Source: Pontibacillus yanchengensis (lineage in GTDB: Bacteria > Bacillota > Bacilli > Bacillales > BH030062). Taken from it: a stretch of DNA of 64,000 nt. Under the pieces are notes generated by a model. The model saw only the letters and a list, made by a program, of their open reading frames with translations. It was not told where the DNA came from and did not search any database. Below are positions 44,446-52,993 of this stretch, in pieces. The position numbers were made by a program, and so were the translations under genes. The stretch covers positions 1,302,001-1,366,000 of the forward strand of contig NZ_WMEU01000001.1 of NCBI RefSeq assembly GCF_009856295.1, written 5' to 3'. Each line of letters opens with the position of its first letter. The stretch's first letter is position 1.

Positions 44446-45906
44446 TTGAACCTAGAAACAATTAAACAACAGTGGTTCGGTAATGTGAAGGCAGATGTCC
44501 TTGCAGGTATAGTTGTGGCACTAGCCCTTATCCCTGAAGCGATTGCTTTCTCGATTATCGCAGGTGTAGATCCAATGGTAGGGTTGTATGCTTCATTTTG
44601 TATTGCTGTAGTCATTGCTTTCATTGGTGGTCGACCTTCCATGATATCTGCTGCAACAGGCGCGATGGCCTTGTTGATGGTTACATTGGTAGCCAATCAT
44701 GGATTAGAATACTTGCTTGCCGCTACAATCCTAACCGGGATTATTCAATTCATTTTTGGTGTATTGAAGGTTGGACGTTTTATGAAGTTCATTCCAAGAT
44801 CGGTAATGGTAGGATTCGTAAACGCACTAGGTATTTTAATCTTCATGTCTCAGCTTGATTACTTCGAAGGTGCTGGTATGGCAATGTATCTAATGGTAGC
44901 TGGATCGTTAGCAATCATTTACATTTTTCCTTATCTTACTAAAGCTGTTCCTGCTCCACTTGTAGCGATTGTTGTAATGACAATCATTGCTGTAACAACA
45001 GGCGTTGGAGTGCAAACAGTAGGTGATATGGGGAATCTAACATCTAAACTACCAGTCTTCCTTATTCCTGAGATTCCACTAACATTTGAAACATTACAGA
45101 TTATCTTCCCTTATTCTATTGCACTTGCAGTAGTTGGACTACTTGAGTCTCTGTTAACAGCTCAAATTGTAGATGATATGACGGATACTCCAAGCGATAA
45201 GAACAAAGAAGCAAGAGGACAAGGTATTGCCAACGTTATAACTGGATTCTTTGGCGGAATGGCTGGCTGTGCGATGATTGGTCAATCCGTTATTAATGTG
45301 AAATCCGGTGGACGTGGCCGCCTTTCCACTCTAGTAGCTGGCGTGTTCTTAATGGTCCTTATCATCTTGTTGAAAGATGTACTTGTACAAATTCCGATGG
45401 CTGCCCTTGTTGGGGTTATGATCATGGTATCAATAGGTACATTTGATTGGTCATCGTTAACAAAACTTCACGTAATGCCTAAATCAGATGCAGCCGTTAT
45501 GATTGTGACAGTAGCAACAGTTGTCTACACTCATGACTTATCTAAAGGTGTACTTGCAGGCGTTATCTTAAGTGCCATCTTCTTTGTGGCAAAAATCTCG
45601 AACATTCATGTAGAGAAAACGCTCGATGCAGAACGTAGTCGTCGTATGTATGTCGTTAAAGGTGAAATGTTCTTCGCTTCCGTTTCAGACATGCCAGATG
45701 AGTTCGATTATCAAGAAGAAAATGCTGAAAACATCGTTATTGACTTTAGCAAAACGCACGTTTGGGATGACTCAGCTGTAGGCGCAATTGATAAAGTCGT
45801 TATGAAGTTTAAAGAACAAGGTAAAAATGTTGAAATTATCGGTTTAAATGAAGATAGTTCTTCTCTTGTTAGTAAATTAGCCGTCCATGATAAAGGTAAC
45901 CAATAA
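44446..45906 (+). CDS. SulP-family anion permease with STAS domain
   Basis: 486 residues from a TTG preceded by AAAGAGGTG. It has ten or more membrane segments with the family motifs [20 protein letters not shown] (residues 19-38) and GLYASF near 45, and a [22 protein letters not shown] signature around 265-285 in two overlapping parts. A C-terminal STAS domain covers about 390-486 ([18 protein letters not shown]). SulP members carry sulfate, bicarbonate or other anions; the substrate is not deducible. It is divergent from the USP gene. A family A repeat begins at its stop. Confidence 0.85.
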   Translation: MNLETIKQQWFGNVKADVLAGIVVALALIPEAIAFSIIAGVDPMVGLYASFCIAVVIAFIGGRPSMISAATGAMALLMVTLVANHGLEYLLAATILTGIIQFIFGVLKVGRFMKFIPRSVMVGFVNALGILIFMSQLDYFEGAGMAMYLMVAGSLAIIYIFPYLTKAVPAPLVAIVVMTIIAVTTGVGVQTVGDMGNLTSKLPVFLIPEIPLTFETLQIIFPYSIALAVVGLLESLLTAQIVDDMTDTPSDKNKEARGQGIANVITGFFGGMAGCAMIGQSVINVKSGGRGRLSTLVAGVFLMVLIILLKDVLVQIPMAALVGVMIMVSIGTFDWSSLTKLHVMPKSDAAVMIVTVATVVYTHDLSKGVLAGVILSAIFFVAKISNIHVEKTLDAERSRRMYVVKGEMFFASVSDMPDEFDYQEENAENIVIDFSKTHVWDDSAVGAIDKVVMKFKEQGKNVEIIGLNEDSSSLVSKLAVHDKGNQ

Positions 45907-46024
45907 AAGAACAAAAGCTCAGGGCGCCCGTTTAGGATGCTAGTTACTGGGCGATGGAGCTGGACGTGGCCTCTATTACTTTTTAAGTTACGCACAAACC
46001 AACAATTTTATAATTTCCTAATAA
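45907..46024 (+). repeat. Family A dispersed repeat, copy A12 (clean internal deletion)
   Basis: Left end CAGGGCGCCCGTTTAG joins directly to right-end sequence GATGCTAGTTACTGGGCG, then the A+T tail. About 150 bp of the centre is missing. It starts at the first base after the SulP stop. Confidence 0.85.
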
Positions 46025-46031
46025 TCCAGGG

Positions 46032-46066
46032 AAAAACCCCAGTCATTAGTGACTAGGGTTTTTTAT
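46032..46066 (+). terminator. Terminator of the SulP gene
   Basis: AAAAACCCCAGTCA pairs with TGACTAGGGTTTTTT. Confidence 0.85.
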
Positions 46067-46091
46067 ATAGTACATTTTAGGAGGTACCAAT

Positions 46092-46105
46092 TGTTAACGC
46101 TTTCA
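46092..46105 (-). promoter_or_regulatory. Perfect cre consensus downstream of the 46-residue gene
   Basis: TGAAAGCGTTAACA on the minus strand fits TGWAANCGNTNWCA at all 14 positions. It lies just past the stop codon of the small gene at 46115. Confidence 0.6.
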
Positions 46106-46114
46106 AATTATGTT

Positions 46115-46255
46115 TTAAAATAAATGATCAACTAACAGTGCCAACAATGTTACAGCTAATGTTCCATAATTGAACAAAAAGTTATTTGTCTCTTGCTGAC
46201 TAACCTTCTCGTGAACTTCTGTTAATGCTTGTTTACGTAAATTGGACTCATTCAT
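46115..46255 (-). CDS. Small membrane protein of 46 residues under probable CcpA control
   Basis: A 46-residue protein: a hydrophilic, charged first half (MNESNLRKQALTEVHEKV) and a C-terminal membrane helix (FLFNYGTLAVTLLALLVDHL). It is shorter than most gene callers accept. The case for it is regulatory: a near-consensus sigma-A promoter at 46298-46326, then a perfect cre site between promoter and start codon. The ribosome site (GCGGTGATT) is weak, which is the main doubt. Homology unknown to me. Confidence 0.55.
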   Translation of the reverse strand: MNESNLRKQALTEVHEKVSQQETNNFLFNYGTLAVTLLALLVDHLF

Positions 46256-46271
46256 TTAAGAATCACCGCTT

Positions 46272-46285
46272 TGTAAACGTTTTCA
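46272..46285 (-). promoter_or_regulatory. Perfect cre consensus before the 46-residue gene
   Basis: TGAAAACGTTTACA on the minus strand fits TGWAANCGNTNWCA at all 14 positions. It sits about 6-19 bases after the expected transcription start, a position where CcpA represses. Confidence 0.7.
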
Positions 46286-46297
46286 TTTATTGTTTAT

Positions 46298-46326
46298 ATA
46301 ATAGCATATACTAAATATTCTGACAA
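46298..46326 (-). promoter_or_regulatory. Sigma-A promoter of the 46-residue gene
   Basis: On the minus strand: -35 TTGTCA (46326-46321), 17 bases, -10 TATTAT (46303-46298). Confidence 0.7.
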
Positions 46327-46449
46327 GTATATTTTTAAAAAACATGTGATTTAAAGAAATTTATTTATAGAGACCAATACCATTACATCTTTGGTTATTA
46401 CTTATCTATTCTAAAGAAGACAATTCATTGTTTGTTCCATAAAACCCCA

Positions 46450-46640
46450 TTATTTGTTCTAAGAGGAATGTTTACGTTGCCTTAGTTAGAATAAAGATGG
46501 CCTGGGAATAACTCGCGTCCTGCCGGCGAGCTGGCAAGCTACCTTCGGCCCTCAGGGGGATCTTGCCTACCTCTTTCTCCGGCGGGAGTCTCCTTGTTCC
46601 CATGCCACCTTTGCTTTTGTTGAGATAAACGGAAACATGG
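46450..46640 (+). repeat. Family B GC-rich palindromic repeat, copy B6
   Basis: Core about 46497-46612 with imperfect ends GATGGCCTGGGAATAA and TTGTTCCCATGCCACC, inner stem GGCAAG/CTTGCC and TACCTCTTTCTCCGGCGGGA as in B4. Confidence 0.85.
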
Positions 46641-46659
46641 CGTTAAACCTAAAGAACCA

Positions 46660-47115
46660 AAAGGTGGACCGGGAAATTGGCGGTCGCTCCTATATTCAGA
46701 AATCGGAAAAGCTCTCAGAAACTTGAAATGTTGCTCGGAACCTCCCACCAGCGCCCGCTCTAGACCGGCTGCACAGCACCCCCAAAACAGCGGTCGCTCC
46801 TATTTTGAAAAAGTCGCTCTGAAATGGGCAAGAGTCGCTCCAAAAATCCAATTCTCACCCCTATATTTCTATTCTCGCTCCGAAGGCAGGGGAAAGCGCT
46901 CCATATCCCATGTTTTGATCGCAGCGACATGTCAAATCCCAGTACTACATTATGGATGCGACCCGTGGAAAAATGGATGTGTCGAGACCCCACCGGTGTA
47001 AGATCGCAGGAAATCGAGCTATTCCCAGCCCTTCTTTTCTCTCCCTTAACACAATGGAAAAATCCCTCTCACCCAAGCTACCTCGAATTCAAGTCTTCCA
47101 TATTATGCCTCTTAT
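46660..47115 (-). repeat. Composite repeat B7 with TCGCTCC motif array
   Basis: The right half matches family B (GTGTCGAGACCCCAC, then the reversed flank CTCGAATTCAAGTCTTCCA). Inserted in the left half are five TCGCTCY heptamers (46684, 46794, 46814, 46835, 46875) and a duplicated CGGTCGCTCCTAT 110 bp apart. Several frames of 70-116 codons cross it but lack ribosome sites. Confidence 0.75.
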
Positions 47116-47150
47116 ATGAAATAATGCTTCTCATCAGGCCTTGGTCACCC

Positions 47151-47198
47151 AAAAAAAAAAAAACACACAAGTGATTTCACTTGAGAAACCACTTGTGT
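47151..47198 (-). terminator. Terminator of chrA
   Basis: ACACAAGTG/CACTTGTGT stem; on the minus strand it is followed by G and then 13 T residues (47163-47151). Confidence 0.9.
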
Positions 47199-47252
47199 CT
47201 ACTATTGAATATTTCCTTACATTTAGCAATGAAAATGTGTTACTATTATTTT

Positions 47253-48431
47253 CTATACCAACAAAGATACCCCAATATAGGCTACAACTGTAACAAGAAC
47301 AACTAGCCATGCTGGTTTCTTCCAGTGATATAGTAATGTAAATGAGCCGATAGCTATTGCGATATCTTTGTTGGAGTGGATGGCGCTGGTCCAAATCGGA
47401 TCGTACAACGCTGCAAGCAAAATACCAACAACAGCTGCATTCACTCCTAGCAACCCTGCTCTAACATTTTTATTTTTACGTAGTTGATTCCAGAAAGGTA
47501 GAACACCAACAAGTAAAAAGAAAGATGGAAGAAACATTGCTAAGGTAGCTACTATCGCTCCAGGTACACTTGCAATAATTGTCCCTAGATAACTAGAGAA
47601 GGTGAACATCGGTCCTGGGACGGCTTGAGTTGCACCGTACCCTGCTAAAAACAATTCTTTGGAAACCAATCCATTTGGTACAACCTCAGCTTGTAGAAGC
47701 GGGAGGACAACGTGACCTCCACCAAATACAATCGAACCTACACGATAAAAAATATCAAATAAGGTTATGTACACAGACGAAACATTAGATGCCAAAATTG
47801 GCGTTCCAATAAGAAACGCTATAAAAAGAATCAGAGAAACAACTCCCGTTTTCTTCTTATAATTCAGCTCAACATCTTGTCCCTCAGGAAGATCTTGTTT
47901 TCTAAATAAGTAAACTCCAATCATCGCTGCAATCAGGATAATACTAATTTGGGCGAAAGCTGTTTGATAAAATAATAAAATAAATGCAGCTAGTACTGCT
48001 ATAGTAATTCTTGGGCGGTCTGGCGTTAGTTTCTTCCCCATATTCATGATAGCATGTGCCACAACTGCTACAGCAACAACCTTCAAAGCAGAAATCCATA
48101 CCGCATCTTGGACCCCGGAACCATTAAGAAATAGTGCAAATAAAACTAGAGCTATGACAGATGGAACTGTAAATCCAAACCATGCTAATATGCCTCCTAT
48201 AATTCCACCGCGTACCATCCCAATTGAGATTCCAACTTGACTGCTCGCAGGCCCAGGCAAGAACTGGCATAAAGCTATTAAATCAGCATAACTTTTATCA
48301 TCTAACCATTTTCGTCGATTTACATATTCATCTTGAAAGTAAGCAAGATGAGCCACTGGTCCGCCAAAAGAAGTTAGTCCTAAACGAAATGAAACGAATA
48401 AAATTTCAATATAAGTACGAAACAAGTTCAT
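47253..48431 (-). CDS. chrA: Chromate transporter ChrA family
   Basis: 392 residues from the ATG at 48431 (MNLFRTYIEILFVSFRLG), preceded by AGGAGAGGA; in-frame codons upstream lack a site. Two homologous halves are visible: the first with TSFGGPVAHLAYF and LPGPASSQVG, the second with VFGGGHVVLPLL and QAVPGPMFTFSSYLG. This is the long bidomain CHR type that exports chromate or acts on related oxyanions. About 12 membrane segments. Its own strong terminator indicates a single-gene unit; no chromate regulator is adjacent. Confidence 0.85.
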   Translation of the reverse strand: MNLFRTYIEILFVSFRLGLTSFGGPVAHLAYFQDEYVNRRKWLDDKSYADLIALCQFLPGPASSQVGISIGMVRGGIIGGILAWFGFTVPSVIALVLFALFLNGSGVQDAVWISALKVVAVAVVAHAIMNMGKKLTPDRPRITIAVLAAFILLFYQTAFAQISIILIAAMIGVYLFRKQDLPEGQDVELNYKKKTGVVSLILFIAFLIGTPILASNVSSVYITLFDIFYRVGSIVFGGGHVVLPLLQAEVVPNGLVSKELFLAGYGATQAVPGPMFTFSSYLGTIIASVPGAIVATLAMFLPSFFLLVGVLPFWNQLRKNKNVRAGLLGVNAAVVGILLAALYDPIWTSAIHSNKDIAIAIGSFTLLYHWKKPAWLVVLVTVVAYIGVSLLV

Positions 48432-48590
48432 TTTATCCTCTCCTATCCTATCCATTTTATCGATAGAATGTGCTATGAACAATGCATTTCGCTTAAATTT
48501 ACGAGATTTTAAAAAATGCAGGCAAGTACTCTCTCTTTATAAATAGAGAGGAATACAGCCTAACAGTAAAAATAAGTGGTAAGTCGTTTA

Positions 48591-49106
48591 TCATTCCGTT
48601 CTTTGCAGTTGTTTCCCCATTATTATCATATGTTCTCCATCAACTAACGGCCCTTCTTTGACAGGTTCCCATCCAAGATTTGTGTATAGTGTGCGGGCCT
48701 GAACATTTTCTACACCTGTTATGAAAATAGACGTATCATGGAAAGACTTATCAAGTAGTCTTTTTTCAAGTGTGGATGCTATACCTTGCCCACTATAATT
48801 CGGAAGCACAGCAAGTTCTACAAATTCAAAGCAATTGGTAAGCCATCTATCTTTCTCATCATCACTTAACAATTGGGCTACATGACTATAGTAAAATGGA
48901 TCATTTAATGAGGTGTATCCATACGCAAAACCCACTATTTCTTCATCGCAAATCGCTCTTAGTCCAACATAACCAGGATAGGAGCTATGCTTCTCAAACC
49001 TTTCCCTAACTTGATAATTACATTTAGAGTGAGAAATAGAATATATCGATACAATATGTTCTAGCTCCTCCTGTTTCATTTCTAAGGGTTCATATGTTAT
49101 GAGCAT
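48591..49106 (-). CDS. GNAT-family N-acetyltransferase
   Basis: 171 residues from the ATG at 49106, which overlaps the stop of the upstream gene by one base (TGATG), so the two are coupled; AAAGGAGAG precedes it. VELAVLPNYSGQGIASTLEK at residues 93-112 is the acetyl-CoA loop and NVQARTLYTNLGW is motif B. Second gene of a two-gene operon of acetyltransferases. Substrate unknown. Confidence 0.75.
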   Translation of the reverse strand: MLITYEPLEMKQEELEHIVSIYSISHSKCNYQVRERFEKHSSYPGYVGLRAICDEEIVGFAYGYTSLNDPFYYSHVAQLLSDDEKDRWLTNCFEFVELAVLPNYSGQGIASTLEKRLLDKSFHDTSIFITGVENVQARTLYTNLGWEPVKEGPLVDGEHMIIMGKQLQRTE

Positions 49107-49654
49107 CAATTTCTCTCCTTTGTTTTGTACGACTCATCCCATTCTCTTCGTAAGATACTCATTTCAATAAGTGACCAATATTCATCCCCAAACTTTCGTG
49201 CTTCACGCAAAACACCCTCTTTTTGGTATCCTACTTTTTTATAGGTATGAAATGCTGATACATTAAAATCAAATACACCTAAGGTCATGCGATGTAGGTG
49301 TAGCGTATCAAAAGCGATAGTCGTAGCTTTACGTACCATTTCTTTGCCTATTCCTTTACCTAAATACCGTTTGTCCCCAATTAGCACTCTTCCAATTCGT
49401 CCAGATTGGTTCGTCCAATCAATTTTTGTTATCGAAATGTGTCCTATTATATTCCCTGTTTCCTCGTGCACTGCTTTATAAATATATTTTGTAGCCCCCT
49501 GTACATTCGCACCATCTACATAGGTTTCCAATTGATTACGTGTGAGAGGATAAGTAAAATAATTCCCCGTCCACTGATGCATAAACATCTTTGATTCAAT
49601 CCATGACAGCAATAAATCGAAATCCTGTTGAGTGAATTTCTCTAATCTAATCAA
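49106..49654 (-). CDS. GNAT-family N-acetyltransferase, RimJ/RimL-like
   Basis: A 182-residue acetyltransferase with GRVLIGDKRYLGKGIGKEMV (acetyl-CoA loop) near residues 88-107 and LGVFDFNVSAFHTYKKVGYQ, the RimJ/RimL pattern. Members acetylate protein N-termini or small amines. First gene of the pair with 48591-49106. The promoter lies in the 320-bp gap that also holds family A copy A13. Confidence 0.75.
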   Translation of the reverse strand: MIRLEKFTQQDFDLLLSWIESKMFMHQWTGNYFTYPLTRNQLETYVDGANVQGATKYIYKAVHEETGNIIGHISITKIDWTNQSGRIGRVLIGDKRYLGKGIGKEMVRKATTIAFDTLHLHRMTLGVFDFNVSAFHTYKKVGYQKEGVLREARKFGDEYWSLIEMSILRREWDESYKTKERN

Positions 49655-49751
49655 AATGAGCGCTCCTATATTGGTTCATTAAATTTATTCAGATTTGTTA
49701 TACTATCAAAACGTTAAGAAATTTTCGTCTTCTTGTCAAATTATATTTCGT

Positions 49752-49940
49752 TGGAACAAAAAGTCAGGGCCTTCGTTTAGCGACGTACAAACTGCTACCC
49801 CCAGGACGTGGGGTGGTTCAATGTTGTACGTGATGTGGGACTACAGGACGTAGGTCAGTTCGATGTTTCTGCATGATGCAATGGGTTTAATCGAACCTCC
49901 TTCATACACCAGCTAACATTTTTATAGATTCCTGCACTAT
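49752..49940 (+). repeat. Family A dispersed repeat, copy A13 (rearranged)
   Basis: Has the left end, ACCCCC/GGGGT hairpin and a duplicated CAGGACGTRGGT-TTCGATGTT block, then the AATCGAAC arm and the A+T tail. The right inverted end is missing. Confidence 0.75.
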
Positions 49941-49968
49941 AAAAAAGAATGTCACAAGGACATTCTTT
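49940..49968 (-). terminator. Terminator of the lipoprotein gene at 49974
   Basis: AAAAAGAATGTC pairs with GACATTCTTTTT around a 5-base loop. Confidence 0.85.
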
Positions 49969-49973
49969 TTACA

Positions 49974-50414
49974 TTAGCTCTGAAACTCAATGTCATCAGC
50001 TAACAATGGTATATTTTCTTTCGTAGAAAAGAATTCAGTTAGATTCTTAACAGCGTTCTGTTTTAATTCATACGTTCCATCCTTACCAGGTAACAAATAC
50101 TGAATGTAACCTTTCCCATCCTTTGTTAACCAAAGATGGTAGTGCTGCTTATCGTTTCCTTCAAGATCTATTTTAATAGAAACAAGTGGTTCTGATTGAA
50201 TTAACTTATTGGAATCAAGTTTTTTTGCATTATTTATGGCTTTCACAAAAATACTCATTTCCTGCTCTGTTATGTATTCTTCTTCCAATGTTTGCTCTTG
50301 AAAATGTCGATACATTACTTCTACTTGTTTAATTTCATTTATGGTTAGAGTAGAGCATGATACTAATAGAAGTAAGTATAATGAACCAATCCCACTTCTT
50401 ATAATCATTTTCAT
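49974..50414 (-). CDS. Hypothetical lipoprotein
   Basis: 146 residues with a lipoprotein signal: basic start, hydrophobic YLLLLVSC and lipobox Cys at about residue 20. The mature part has repeated beta-strand character (IKIDLEGNDKQHYHLWLT, then KGYIQYLLPGKDGTYEL). This resembles the small beta-rich domain of YhfM-type Bacillus lipoproteins, but the match is loose. It is lipid-anchored outside the membrane. Function unknown. Confidence 0.65.
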   Translation of the reverse strand: MKMIIRSGIGSLYLLLLVSCSTLTINEIKQVEVMYRHFQEQTLEEEYITEQEMSIFVKAINNAKKLDSNKLIQSEPLVSIKIDLEGNDKQHYHLWLTKDGKGYIQYLLPGKDGTYELKQNAVKNLTEFFSTKENIPLLADDIEFQS

Positions 50415-50520
50415 TTATCAACCACACCCTTCCATCACCTCCAAAACTTAACATATTTTTTCATTTGATACCACGAAAGGCTCTACGTTTTTGAGTACAT
50501 CTACTTATAAAGGTTTAAAG

Positions 50521-50545
50521 AGAGTACAGATCTATTCTGTACTCT
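50521..50545 (-). terminator. Terminator of the DinB-like gene
   Basis: AGAGTACAG pairs with CTGTACTCT; CTTTAAA follows on the minus strand. Confidence 0.7.
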
Positions 50546-50547
50546 AC

Positions 50548-51018
50548 TTATTCGAATAACAATATAGATGGGTCTTGATTATATGTATGTACAAGAATTG
50601 CATGCAGCTGACCTCTATGATGATAGAGATGAGCTACAATTTCGAGCAACCATTCAAACCGAGAATACGAAATACCCCAATAAGATGTGGTTTTCTCCCA
50701 TAATTCCACTTCTCCATAGGATGCATATCGTTCTTTCAGAACATTAACGGTTCTTACAAGTTGCTCTTTACCATCTTTTTTGGTCTTCACATCTAGCGAA
50801 TTATAATATGACTCCATTTCTTCTGCTGTCTTCTCATCTGAAAGAAGCAAATCCGCCTCACAAATAGTAGATATGTGCACTATCAATTCACCTATAGAAT
50901 GTTTTCCTTCGGTTGGCCTTCTTTCCAGATCATGTTCATCTAATTGGTCTATTAGTGTAGTCATCGTACCAACCAGAACATCAATCTGATGAAACACACG
51001 TTCACAATATGAATTCAT
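50548..51018 (-). CDS. DinB-family four-helix protein
   Basis: A 156-residue four-helix-bundle protein. The metal-site histidines of the DinB/YfiT fold are visible as ELIVHISTI (about residue 48) and HLYHHRGQLHAI (about residues 131-142). Members include thiol-dependent transferases that use bacillithiol, but many are uncharacterised. AGGGAGGATAAC precedes the ATG. The dehydrogenase gene lies upstream on the same strand with a hairpin between. Confidence 0.75.
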   Translation of the reverse strand: MNSYCERVFHQIDVLVGTMTTLIDQLDEHDLERRPTEGKHSIGELIVHISTICEADLLLSDEKTAEEMESYYNSLDVKTKKDGKEQLVRTVNVLKERYASYGEVELWEKTTSYWGISYSRFEWLLEIVAHLYHHRGQLHAILVHTYNQDPSILLFE

Positions 51019-51042
51019 GTTATCCTCCCTAATATAAAATCA

Positions 51043-51067
51043 GCGCCCAGAGATTTTCTCTGAGCGC
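51043..51067 (-). terminator. Hairpin terminator of the dehydrogenase gene
   Basis: GCGCCCAGAGA pairs with TCTCTGAGCGC (one mismatch) around TTT; T-rich on the minus strand. Confidence 0.7.
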
Positions 51068-51080
51068 AATTGTTCAACTA

Positions 51081-52130
51081 TTATCCTTCATTATGTTCTG
51101 GTAACAAAACAATTTTACCTAGTTTACCGGCTTCCTTAAAATATTGCTGAGCTTCTCCTGCCTCATGCAAAGGAAATGTACGTTCAATAACAGGTTTAAT
51201 GTCACCTTTAGCCACTGAGTCCATTAGACGTTTAAACTCCGCTCTTGTTCCCAATACAGAACCAATAAGCGTGATATGTTTGAGGTAAAGTGTTCTAAAA
51301 TCCAGCTCTGTTTTTTGACCACCTGCAGAACCGGAAGTACAGAATCGCCCACCCTTTTTCAATACTTGAAGTGATGTATCGAATAATGCATCCCCTACTA
51401 CATCAAGCACTGCGTCAATTGGCCCTCCATTTGCTTCTAGAATCTCTTCTGCTAAATGGGGAGATTTATATGAAAGGACATGGGTTGCACCTAGTTCCTT
51501 CATTTTACCTTCTAAAGCTAAATCACCTACTATAGCAATAACATTGGCGCCAAACGCCTTTGAAGCAATCTGTACATTTAAAGAACCTACACCACCATTT
51601 GCTCCAGTGACCATAATAGTTTCACCTGGTTTCACCTTTGTTTGCTCCACCATATGCCATGCCGTCATTCCACTTACAGAAAAAACGGCACTCTCTTCAT
51701 AAGTATCAAGTGGCATAGGATCACATAATTCAGCAGGCCACACTACATACTCTGCATACCCTCCATCATATTCTGAACCTATAAAGGACATATCCTCTGA
51801 AATGTGTTCTTCCCCTTCTTTGCCACTAGATGTGAAAGGAAATAAGACAACATCCTCTCCTATCCTTCCTTCATCTACATTCTTACCAACTACTGCAATC
51901 TTCCCAGTAATGTCCGATCCAGGTACTCGAGGAAATTGAACGCCCTCGGGACGCCAACCAGACTTACCTCCTGTACCATAAGCCCCTTCTCGCATCCAAA
52001 TTTCCGTATTGTTAATCGCACAAGCCCTTACTTGAATAAGAACTTCATTTTCTTTTGGTTGTGGAATCTCTTTGTCAACGACTTCAAGTTGTTCTAATCC
52101 CCCATAACCAGTCACTTGTACAGCTTTCAC
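51081..52130 (-). CDS. Zinc-type alcohol dehydrogenase/quinone oxidoreductase (MDR family)
   Basis: 349 residues from a GTG at 52130 (reading MKAVQVTGYGGLEQLEV), preceded by AAAGGTG; a GTG four codons upstream overlaps the site. The GroES-like half has VPGSDITGKIAVVG. The Rossmann half has VTGANGGVGSLNVQIA near residues 170-185. The cysteine and histidine pattern of zinc-binding ADHs is not complete, so it is nearer to NADPH:quinone reductases and Zn-free MDRs. Substrate unknown; no partner gene is adjacent. Confidence 0.75.
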   Translation of the reverse strand: MKAVQVTGYGGLEQLEVVDKEIPQPKENEVLIQVRACAINNTEIWMREGAYGTGGKSGWRPEGVQFPRVPGSDITGKIAVVGKNVDEGRIGEDVVLFPFTSSGKEGEEHISEDMSFIGSEYDGGYAEYVVWPAELCDPMPLDTYEESAVFSVSGMTAWHMVEQTKVKPGETIMVTGANGGVGSLNVQIASKAFGANVIAIVGDLALEGKMKELGATHVLSYKSPHLAEEILEANGGPIDAVLDVVGDALFDTSLQVLKKGGRFCTSGSAGGQKTELDFRTLYLKHITLIGSVLGTRAEFKRLMDSVAKGDIKPVIERTFPLHEAGEAQQYFKEAGKLGKIVLLPEHNEG

Positions 52131-52330
52131 AATGTCACACACCTTTCAAAAAATGATTATAAATAATATCAACATACCACCTATTAGTATTACAGATAAA
52201 AAAGGTTTCATCCATCAAAGCGCACTTGTGTATAAGAGTGATACTATTCTAGGACTTGTAGAAAAACATGCATGTAAAAATACAAGAATGAATATCTTTT
52301 CAATAAGAACAACTAGAAAGGAGCTACGTC

Positions 52331-52690
52331 ATGATTCGTTTATTAGGAATACTTTCTTGTTTAATGTTGATTACCGCCTGTGGAGTCAGTGAGGTGTCAG
52401 AAACAGATTCTACATTAACTTCTGAGAACTATGAACTTTGTGGATATGGACCAATGATGATTATAGACGGGAAGGAATATATAAAAGTAAACAAGCAACA
52501 GAAAGTAAAACTGGATCAACAACTTGGTAGTATTATACTAAAGATTGATGAAACACTTCACCCTGTTGAAAACTTCACATCAAACACATTACTTCCTGGG
52601 ACAGCCGTTTATAGTGTAGAGGACAACGCTGAAAAATTAATAGCTAAAACACAAGAAAATGAGTACTTATTATTTGAGTTAATTAAATAG
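52331..52690 (+). CDS. Hypothetical lipoprotein
   Basis: 119 residues with the lipoprotein signal MIRLLGILSCLMLITAC and a cleavage Cys at 17. The mature protein is acidic and beta-rich (MMIIDGKEYIKVNKQQKVKL) with two Cys. AGAAAGGAG is 8 bases before the ATG. It resembles no family I can name. A full family A repeat begins two bases after its stop. Confidence 0.7.
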   Translation: MIRLLGILSCLMLITACGVSEVSETDSTLTSENYELCGYGPMMIIDGKEYIKVNKQQKVKLDQQLGSIILKIDETLHPVENFTSNTLLPGTAVYSVEDNAEKLIAKTQENEYLLFELIK

Positions 52691-52691
52691 A

Positions 52692-52955
52692 CAGAACAAA
52701 AGCTCGGAGTGCCCGATTAGCGACGTATATGCTGCGCCCCACACAATGCGGGTTGGTTCGATGTTGCTACGTGATGTAGCGATTTTAATCGAACTTCACC
52801 TAATTCTGTAGGAGATAAAGGAAACAAGAAGAACGAAGTGATTCGATGTTAACTTATCGTACAGAGACTAGGGGAGCATACTAGTCGCTGGGCGCTAGAG
52901 CTGGACGGGGCCACTAATACTTACTAAGTTATGCACATGCTATTTTCCTTTTATA
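52692..52955 (+). repeat. Family A dispersed repeat, copy A14 (full length)
   Basis: From ACAGAACAAAAGCTCGGAGTG to the A+T tail, with GCTAC/GTAGC and TTCGAT/ATCGAA stems and the GTCGCTGGGCGCT right end. Directly downstream of the lipoprotein gene. Confidence 0.9.
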
Positions 52956-52993
52956 CTGTCTTCTTTATTACATCACACGCTGTTACATAAAAA

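Noticed and set aside
46539..47174. Four frames of 69-116 codons around the composite repeat
   Set aside because: All fall in repeats B6 and B7, overlap each other on both strands and lack ribosome sites.
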